Source: an uncultured Rhodanobacter sp.
GTDB taxonomy: Bacteria > Pseudomonadota > Gammaproteobacteria > Xanthomonadales > Rhodanobacteraceae
Assembly: GCA_903827735.1 (NCBI GenBank)
Contig: CAIKJM010000343.1
Coordinates: forward strand, 1-5,216
DNA length: 5,216 bases
Reading direction: 5' to 3'
Position numbers and translations under genes: made by a program. How positions within the stretch are numbered: the stretch's first letter is position 1; every line of letters starts with the position of its first letter. The notes under the pieces are model-generated. The model was not told where the DNA came from, made no database searches, and saw nothing but the letters and a program-made list of their open reading frames with translations. Positions 1-5,216 of this stretch are shown here, piece by piece.

Positions 1-2339
1 AACGGGTGCGCCAGGCTGATGATCAGCGGACCGATAGGCGCCTGCCAATGCACCGAGACACCGGCCGATGCGCGCAGCGTGCTGGCGCTGAAGGTGCTGA
101 AGCTCTGATACGCGTTACCCACGTCCATGAATACCGACACGCGTGCGGTGTTGATGTCTTTCAGGAACGGCAGCGGCAGATAGACCTCGGTCGTGCCCAG
201 CACCTTGAACGCACCGCCGATCGGCTCAGCGTAGTTGCCGTCCGGGCAGAAGCCGTTTTTCGCCGGGGCGACATCGGAAATACAAACGCGCGGACCCAAA
301 GTATTGTCTTGGAAGCCGCGCACGTCGCGCACGCCGCCGGAGTAGAAGTTCTGCACGAACGGAAAGTCTTGCCGCATGTCGACCAGGGTATGGTCGGTGA
401 CGGCGCTCTGCAGCGTGGCGTACTGCGAATCGCTGATGCCGTTATTGCCGTAGGTCTTGCCGTAACCGACCTGGCCATCGAGGTACAGCACGAAGCCGCC
501 GCCGATAGGCCAGTAGTGATTGGCTTCCGCCGTGAACTTCCAGTACTGAACCGTAGAGCCCGGTAGTGCGATGTCGGTCGATGCCGAGATCAGGCCACCG
601 CGGGTAGGCGAGAAATAGGCGTTGCGGGTGTCGTGGTTCCAGCCCAGCGTACCGGTCCAGGTATGCAGCGTGTCGTTGCCGATTTCATTCTGATAATCGA
701 TCAGCACCTGGGGGCTGAAGCCCGGGATCAGGCTGACCTTGTCGCTGCTGATGCCCATGCCGACGCGGATACCGTCTGTCTCCGTCACCGGAATGCTCAG
801 ATAGGTCGAGAACGCGCGGTCGCTGGTCGAGTAATCGGCGAAATCGGTATTGCCGTAATCGGTCTTCGAGTACGTGGCGTTATAGCCGATACCGATATTG
901 CTGTCGGTCAGATACGGGTTGAAGTAATTGACGCTGTACTTGGTGTAGTAGCTGCTGCGCTCGCCGCTGATCGACGCGCTGTCGCCGGTGCCGAAGATAT
1001 TGTTCTGCGACACCGAGGCATTGAGGATGATGCCCGAATACTGTGAATAGCCCACGCCGAACTGCAGGCTGCCAGCAGACTGCTCTTCCACCTTGACCGT
1101 GACGTCGACCTGGTCGAGCGAGCCCGGCACCAGCTTCTTGTCGATATCGACGGTCTTGAAGTAACCCAGGCGCTGCAGGCGAATCTTCGAGCGATCGAGG
1201 GCAGCCTGCGAATAGAACGTGCCTTCGAGCTGACGCATTTCGCGGCGCAGCACCTGATCTTCGGTGCGGGTATTGCCCTGGAACACCACACGGCGCACGT
1301 AAACGCGCTGGCCCGGCTCGACGAACAGCGTGAGGTCGACGGTGCGCTTGTCCTTGTCCAGCTTCGGAATCGGCGTGACCTTGGCGTAGGCGTAGCCGAT
1401 GTTGGACAAAATCGCCTTGATCGACTTGGTGCTGGCTTCGATCGCCGATCGGTTGAACAGATCGCCCGGCTTGACGTAAACCAGCTGGCGGATCGTTGAC
1501 TCGGGCAGGATCAGGGTGCCGAGCAGCTTCACGTCCGCAATTTTGTAGGTGTCGCCTTCCTTGACGCTGGCGTCGATGTACATCGAACGCCGGTCGGGCG
1601 CAATGCTGACCTGGGTCGAGTCTACGCCGAAGTCCGCGTAACCGCGGTTCATGTAGTACGACTGCAGCTTTTCCAGATCGCCGGAGAGCTTTTCGCGCGA
1701 GTACTGGTCGTCTTTCGAGTACCAGGACAGCAGGCCGGGCGTGTTCGATTCGAAGCCTTCGCGCACTTCCTTGTCGGTGAACGCGTGGTTGCCGATGATG
1801 TTCAGCTCTTCGATTTTGGCCGCCTTGCCCTCGCGGATTTCGATATCCACGGCGACGCGGTTGCGCTCAAGCTGGGTCACGTGCGGGGTAACCGAGACGT
1901 TGTACTTGCCGCGGTTGTAATACTGGCGCACCAGCTCCTGCTGCACGTTGTCCAGCGCCAGCCGGTCGAAGGTTTCGCCCTCGGTCAGGCCGATCTGCTT
2001 CAGGCCCTTCTTCAGGTCATCGGTCTTGATGTCCTTGTTGCCGCGGATCGTCAGCTTGGCAATCGAGGGGCGCTCGACCACCTTGATCACCATGATGTCA
2101 CCTTCGCGATCGATCTCCACGTCGCTGAAGAACTTCGTCTGGTACAGCGCACGAATGGCTTTCTGCGCCTGGTCGTTGGTCAGCCGGTCACCCTTGTTGA
2201 CGGGCAGGTAGGTATAAACCGTACCGGGAGCAATGCGGCTGAGGCCGTCGATGCGAATGTCCGAGACCACGAACGGGTCGAACGCAAACGCATTGGCGGA
2301 GAGGGAGGCAAGCAGGATCAGCGCGGCGATACGCTTCAT
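1..2339 (-). CDS. bamA: Outer membrane protein assembly factor BamA (3' end beyond window)
   Basis: BamA is the Omp85-family core of the BAM complex that folds and inserts beta-barrel proteins into the outer membrane. The frame is open from ATG 2339 to the window edge: 779 complete codons plus two bases. The stop and the C-terminal strand with its beta-signal are outside (E. coli BamA is 810 residues). Residues 1–19 form a Sec signal peptide (MKR, hydrophobic core, cleavage probably after ANAFA) and the mature protein begins FDPFVVSDI. Five POTRA domains follow (about 22–91, 92–172, 175–263, 266–344, 345–420); POTRA5 opens RVYVRRVVFQGNTRTEDQV. The barrel starts near 424 (EEQSAGSLQFGVGYS). The diagnostic loop-6 motif VRGF is at 673–676, and the loop-6 cysteine pair of the E. 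coli protein is kept (C686, C698). A weak ribosome binding site (GGAAC, about 6 bases before the ATG) precedes the gene. It is the last gene of the cluster visible here; skp and lpxD usually follow in relatives. Confidence 0.96.
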   Translation of the reverse strand, partial: MKRIAALILLASLSANAFAFDPFVVSDIRIDGLSRIAPGTVYTYLPVNKGDRLTNDQAQKAIRALYQTKFFSDVEIDREGDIMVIKVVERPSIAKLTIRGNKDIKTDDLKKGLKQIGLTEGETFDRLALDNVQQELVRQYYNRGKYNVSVTPHVTQLERNRVAVDIEIREGKAAKIEELNIIGNHAFTDKEVREGFESNTPGLLSWYSKDDQYSREKLSGDLEKLQSYYMNRGYADFGVDSTQVSIAPDRRSMYIDASVKEGDTYKIADVKLLGTLILPESTIRQLVYVKPGDLFNRSAIEASTKSIKAILSNIGYAYAKVTPIPKLDKDKRTVDLTLFVEPGQRVYVRRVVFQGNTRTEDQVLRREMRQLEGTFYSQAALDRSKIRLQRLGYFKTVDIDKKLVPGSLDQVDVTVKVEEQSAGSLQFGVGYSQYSGIILNASVSQNNIFGTGDSASISGERSSYYTKYSVNYFNPYLTDSNIGIGYNATYSKTDYGNTDFADYSTSDRAFSTYLSIPVTETDGIRVGMGISSDKVSLIPGFSPQVLIDYQNEIGNDTLHTWTGTLGWNHDTRNAYFSPTRGGLISASTDIALPGSTVQYWKFTAEANHYWPIGGGFVLYLDGQVGYGKTYGNNGISDSQYATLQSAVTDHTLVDMRQDFPFVQNFYSGGVRDVRGFQDNTLGPRVCISDVAPAKNGFCPDGNYAEPIGGAFKVLGTTEVYLPLPFLKDINTARVSVFMDVGNAYQSFSTFSASTLRASAGVSVHWQAPIGPLIISLAHP

Positions 2340-2365
2340 CGTCGGTTCCGTTGGGTTATTTCGAT

Positions 2366-2388
2366 GGAGCCGCCAGCGCGGCGGCTCC
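2366..2388 (-). repeat. Perfect inverted repeat (hairpin) in the bamA leader
   Basis: GGAGCCGCC and GGCGGCTCC form a perfect 9-bp, GC-rich stem around a 5-base loop. In the bamA transcript it ends 26 bases before the ATG, so it lies just upstream of the ribosome binding region. The sequence after it in the transcribed direction (AUCGAAAUAACCC) has no U-tract, and neither side looks like an intrinsic terminator. It could be a leader structure affecting translation, processing or mRNA stability; the function is inference only. Confidence 0.7.
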
Positions 2389-2399
2389 GATCAACACAT

Positions 2400-2422
2400 G
2401 AAGCAAGGCAACGCCCTGCTTC
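2400..2422 (-). repeat. Second inverted repeat (10-bp stem) in the bamA leader
   Basis: On the minus-strand RNA, GAAGCAGGGC pairs with GCCUUGCUUC around a GUU loop, giving a 10-bp stem with one G·U wobble. In the plus-strand RNA the same position is an A/C mismatch, so the structure is better in the bamA-sense transcript. It lies 11 bases upstream of the hairpin at 2366–2388. A short U-run (CUUUUUC) comes before the stem, not after it, so it is not a canonical terminator for rseP. Confidence 0.6.
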
Positions 2423-2534
2423 GAAAAAGGGTATGCGCTCGAGAAAAGCACATCGTTAAAGCCACCACATCGACCGGCTGCGTCAGCGGCAGCGAAGCCC
2501 GTCGTCGACCGATTCCATGCGTCTTTCGTCGCTA

Positions 2535-3881
2535 TCACGACAACAAAATGCCATGGATATCGTTATAAAACGCCAGCCCCATCACGGTAAACAGCAGCGC
2601 AATGCCGATGTACTGGCCAATAATCATCGTCTGCTCGCTGACCGGACTGCCTTTGATCAGCTCGATCAGATAATACAGCAGGTGCCCGCCGTCGAGGACG
2701 GGAATCGGCATCAGGTTGATAATGGCCAGGCTCAACGACACCAGCGCAAGGAACTGCAGGAACGAGGCGAAGCCCATGCCGGCCGACGCGTTGGCCACCT
2801 GGGCGATACCGATGACGCCGTGCAGATTCTGCGTTGACGCCTCACCGGTAATCAGCTTGCCGAACATCGAGAAAGTCTGAGTCGTGTTATGCCAGGTGCT
2901 CTGCAGCGACGCACCAAACGCCCTGATCGGCCCGTAACGCACCATCGCCTGGTCGGGCATTGGTGCTCCTATGCCCATCACCCACTTCGCCGGTTGGCCC
3001 TGCAGCGACTCCCACCTGGTGACGACACTGAGTTTTTTTATTTGGCCGCCGCGCTCGATGACCACCGCCAGCGTCGGCGATTTGACCGCGTCGGCCTGAA
3101 CCAGCTTGCCGAATGATTCGAAATCGCTGACCGGCTGGCCGTTGACGCTGATCAGGCGATCACCACCCTGCATGCCCGCCAGCGAGGCCGGCTGGCCCGG
3201 CGTGACGGTGGCGGCAACAGCGGGCGGCGGCGCAGCTTTCAGCCCGAGCGTGTCGAAATACTTTTCTACCGGCTGTCCTGGCGGCAGCTGGTCCAGAGGC
3301 AACACCAGCTGGCGCGACCGGCCATCCGTGCCGCTCACCGTCATCGGTAGCGGTGCGCGGCTCAGCAGACCGTTGGCGATGGCGTCCAGCGAGTCGCCCA
3401 TGGTCGTCACGGGTTGGCCGTCGATGCTAAGAATACGGTCGCCCGGCAGCACGCCAGCCTTGGCAGCAATGCTCTGCGGCGTCGCGGTCACCACCGGCAC
3501 GTAATCCGGCCGCCCCAGCATAAACATCAGCCAGAAGGCGGCCAGCGTAAAGATCACATTGAAACCGGGGCCCGCCGCAACGATGGCGATGCGCTTCCAC
3601 ACCGACTTACTGGTGAACTCCTGATCACGCAGGGCTGGGTCGACGTCGCCCTCGCGCGCATCCAACATCTTGACGTAGCCGCCCAGCGGGATGGATGCAA
3701 TCTGATATTCCGTGCCGTCGCGGCCGGTGCGCTTCCAGAGGGCCTTGCCAAAGCCGACGGAGAAGCGCAGCACCTTGACGCCACAGCGGCGCGCGACCCA
3801 GTAGTGGCCGAACTCATGAAAGGTCACCAGCACGCCGAGCGTGATGGCCAACCAGAAAACCGAGCCGAAAAAGGAATTCAT
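2535..3881 (-). CDS. rseP: RIP metalloprotease RseP (site-2 protease, sigma-E pathway)
   Basis: RseP is an inner-membrane zinc protease that cuts the membrane-embedded anti-sigma factor RseA after DegS cleavage, freeing sigma-E; it also clears remnant signal peptides. With ATG 3881 the protein has 448 residues (E. coli 450). Seen in order: TM1 (about 4–21) running into the zinc motif HEFGH (22–26); the conserved SIPLGGYVKM segment (63–72); TM2 (about 98–121) with the GPxxN element; two periplasmic PDZ domains (about 126–215 and 220–305), each with a GDR-[IL]-x-S-x-[DN]-GQPV core; TM3; the second active-site motif NLMPIPVLDGG with N389 and zinc ligand D397; and a last TM (about 418–439). A TTG directly precedes the ATG. 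The ATG was chosen because it puts the zinc motif at 22–26, exactly as in E. coli. No good Shine-Dalgarno is visible. The gene lies 50 bases after dxr and 195 bases before bamA. No catalytic residue is missing. Confidence 0.96.
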   Translation of the reverse strand: MNSFFGSVFWLAITLGVLVTFHEFGHYWVARRCGVKVLRFSVGFGKALWKRTGRDGTEYQIASIPLGGYVKMLDAREGDVDPALRDQEFTSKSVWKRIAIVAAGPGFNVIFTLAAFWLMFMLGRPDYVPVVTATPQSIAAKAGVLPGDRILSIDGQPVTTMGDSLDAIANGLLSRAPLPMTVSGTDGRSRQLVLPLDQLPPGQPVEKYFDTLGLKAAPPPAVAATVTPGQPASLAGMQGGDRLISVNGQPVSDFESFGKLVQADAVKSPTLAVVIERGGQIKKLSVVTRWESLQGQPAKWVMGIGAPMPDQAMVRYGPIRAFGASLQSTWHNTTQTFSMFGKLITGEASTQNLHGVIGIAQVANASAGMGFASFLQFLALVSLSLAIINLMPIPVLDGGHLLYYLIELIKGSPVSEQTMIIGQYIGIALLFTVMGLAFYNDIHGILLS

Positions 3882-3931
3882 CAATCGCCGTTGTGAGGGA
3901 ACGTCAAGCCAAGGGTATCAGGCCAAGAATA

Positions 3932-5119
3932 TCAGCAAGCATTGCGCAGAATACGGCGGGCGGCTTCCCGGGCCACCCGATCACGTTCCAGCAGGGTCTG
4001 AACATCGACCACGGCTTGCGCCGGCAGTTCCGCAAGAACCGCATCCACAACGTCGGCAATAGAGAGAAATGGCAACGCGCCCGCCAGAAAGGCTTCGACG
4101 GCGATCTCGTTGGCCGCATTCATCACCGCCGGTGCGTCGCCGCCGGCGCGCAGTGCCTGAAACGCCAGCGCCAGACAGCGGAACGTCGTCAGATCCGGCG
4201 GTTCAAAGGCGAGCGGGGCACAGGCGGTCAGGTCCAGCGGCGCCACGCCAGCGTTCACGCGCTCCGGCCACGCCAGCGCGTGGGCGATCGCGGTGCGCAT
4301 ATCCGGATTGCCCAGCTGCGCCAGCACCGAGCCGTCGACGTATTAGACAAAGGAGTGCACCAGGCTTTGCGGGTGCACGACGACATTGATCAGATCGGGC
4401 GCGGCGCCGAAAAGGTGATGCGCTTCGATGACTTCCAGGCCCTTGTTCATCAGCGTGGCCGAGTCGACCGATATCTTTCGGCCCATCACCCAGTTCGGAT
4501 GCTTGCAGGCCTGCTCCGGGGTGATGTCGGCCAGTTCGGCGCGCGAGCGGCCGCGAAACGGACCGCCCGACGCGGTCAGCGTCAGTCGCCGAACGCCCTT
4601 GTGCAAGGTCGGCTTGCCGCTGGCCAGCCCTTCGGCGGGCAGGCACTGGAACAGCGCGTTGTGTTCGGAGTCGACCGGAATCAGCGCGCCGCCGCCGGCT
4701 GCCACGGCATCGAGCAGCAGCGGGCCGGCCATCACGATGGCTTCCTTGTTGGCCAGCAGCAGGCGCTTGCCGGCGCGGGCAGCGGCGAGGGTGGATTGCA
4801 GCCCGGCGGCGCCGACAATCGCCGCGACGACGGTATCGCACAGGTTGCCTGAAGCGGCGGCGGCAAGGGCCTCGTGGCCGCTGGCAATCTCGCAGCGAAC
4901 GCCGGCGGACGTCAGCTTGCGGGCCAGTTCGGCTTCCAGCGCAGGGTCGGCAATGACCGCCAGGGCAGGACGATGCTGCGCGCACAGCGCAACGAGCGCG
5001 TCGACTTGACGATGCGCGGTCAATACGGTGGCACGAAAAAGCGCCGGGTGGCGGGCGATCACGTCCAGCGTATTGCCGCCGATCGAGCCGGTGGCGCCAA
5101 GTACGGCTACATTTTTCAT
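3932..5119 (-). pseudogene. dxr: 1-deoxy-D-xylulose-5-phosphate reductoisomerase interrupted by an in-frame TAA
   Basis: Dxr (IspC) converts DXP to 2-C-methyl-D-erythritol 4-phosphate with NADPH and a divalent metal, the first committed step of the cytosolic MEP isoprenoid pathway. The frame from ATG 5119 to TGA 3934–3932 is 396 codons, matching the usual ~398 residues. Seen in it: the NADPH-binding GATGSIG loop (residues 8–14), NKE (124–126), metal ligands D150 and E152 in VDSE, S184 in the flexible SGGPF loop, H207, and NKGLE with N225, K226 and metal ligand E229. The C-terminal helical domain is also encoded, with NPDMRT and NAANEIAVEAF. Codon 259 is TAA (4345–4343) where relatives usually have Glu (HSFV-E-YVDGS), so a single G-to-T change (GAA to TAA) explains it. 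There is no frameshift and no other decay. Translation would stop at 258 residues, with every active-site residue present but the C-terminal domain missing. An ATG was preferred over an in-frame TTG nine bases upstream because MKNVAVLG matches the family start and gives E. coli-like numbering. Sequencing error, recent mutation and readthrough cannot be told apart here. Confidence 0.9.
4343..4345 (-). other. In-frame premature TAA stop within dxr (codon 259)
   Basis: Reading the minus strand gives GTG CAC TCC TTT GTC TAA TAC GTC GAC GGC TCG, that is VHSFV-stop-YVDGS. Both flanks are in the same frame and both are standard Dxr sequence. The stop is followed directly by U, a context that in general favours efficient termination. 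No selenocysteine- or readthrough-type structure was recognised next to it by eye. Confidence 0.95.
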
Positions 5120-5120
5120 A

Positions 5121-5216
5121 TCACCCAACCGCGCTGAACAGGTTCAGCAGCATGGCGCCGGCGGCGAATACCGGCAGCGCGGCAAAGACGCTGTCCAGGC
5201 GATCCATCATGCCGCC
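5121..5216 (-). CDS. cdsA: Phosphatidate cytidylyltransferase, C-terminal end (partial)
   Basis: Only the last 31 codons and the TGA stop (5123–5121) are inside the window; the rest lies beyond the right edge. The visible protein begins GGMMDRLDS, which matches the end of the CDP-diglyceride synthetase signature (HGG-x-x-DR-x-D) near the C-terminus of CdsA. A hydrophobic segment follows (about residues 11–30 of the fragment), fitting the last membrane helix of this integral inner-membrane enzyme. CdsA makes CDP-diacylglycerol from phosphatidate and CTP, the branch point for membrane phospholipids. The stop is one base from the dxr ATG, implying co-transcription and probably translational coupling. 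The identification rests on a short but diagnostic motif plus the expected gene order. Confidence 0.88.
   Translation of the reverse strand, partial: GGMMDRLDSVFAALPVFAAGAMLLNLFSAVG

Noticed and set aside
6..1291. Other open frames on both strands inside the bamA barrel region (6–566, 633–1046, 161–478, 908–1291)
   Set aside because: All lie within the continuous bamA frame, which I translated through without a stop and which carries VRGF at the expected place.
2366..2422. Intrinsic terminator of rseP
   Set aside because: The stems are not followed by a U-tract in either direction; the only U-run lies upstream of the first stem.
1785..2459. A 224-codon plus-strand open frame opposite the start of bamA
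   Set aside because: It mirrors the POTRA and signal-peptide coding region of bamA in reverse, and no independent motif was seen.
2340..2534. Sigma-70 or sigma-E promoter for bamA
   Set aside because: Only poor partial matches were found, such as CATACC as a -10 element or GGAATC as a sigma-E -35, with no convincing partner element at the right spacing.
4343..4345. Programmed stop-codon recoding or an alternative genetic code
   Set aside because: TAA is followed by U, no recoding structure was recognised, and the genes here end in ordinary TGA stops. The other long frames (bamA, rseP) contain no in-frame TAA, so code reassignment is unsupported.
3893..4852. A 319-codon plus-strand open frame opposite dxr and across the dxr–rseP gap
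   Set aside because: It is antisense to well-recognised Dxr coding sequence, is rich in Arg, Gly, Ala and Gln as expected for a GC-rich shadow frame, and has no recognisable domain.
4203..4985. A 260-codon minus-strand open frame overlapping dxr in another frame
   Set aside because: Arg/Pro/Ala-rich out-of-frame translation of dxr. It is not a frameshifted continuation, because the true Dxr frame is unbroken apart from the TAA.

Overview
The window comes from the chromosome of a Gram-negative bacterium. It carries the conserved envelope/isoprenoid cluster cdsA–dxr–rseP–bamA, and every gene lies on the minus strand, so transcription runs from high to low coordinates. This gene order is typical of Gammaproteobacteria. 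The high GC content and the wording of the BamA and Dxr proteins suggest the Xanthomonadales (Rhodanobacteraceae-like). That placement is inference from recall of the families, not from a search.

Layout in transcription order: (1) 5216–5121 is the last 31 codons of cdsA, which makes CDP-diacylglycerol. (2) 5119–3932 is dxr, the first committed enzyme of the MEP isoprenoid pathway. It starts one base after the cdsA stop and is full length (396 codons including the stop), but it has an in-frame TAA at codon 259. (3) A 50-base gap (3931–3882) has no clear ribosome binding site. (4) 3881–2535 is rseP, the site-2 intramembrane protease of the sigma-E envelope stress pathway, which looks intact. 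(5) A 195-base interval (2534–2340) contains two back-to-back hairpins just ahead of bamA. (6) 2339–1 is bamA, the essential outer-membrane beta-barrel insertase. It is intact but cut by the window edge after codon 779, probably only a few tens of residues from its C-terminus.

The genes form a plausible single transcription unit linking phospholipid synthesis (CdsA), undecaprenyl/isoprenoid precursor supply (Dxr), envelope stress proteolysis (RseP) and outer-membrane protein assembly (BamA). No mobile element, CRISPR array, tRNA, rRNA or novel multigene system is visible. The one striking observation is the nonsense codon in dxr, a gene normally essential in bacteria that use the MEP pathway; the reading frame on both sides is undamaged. 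Long plus-strand open frames opposite these genes are antisense shadows of GC-rich coding sequence.
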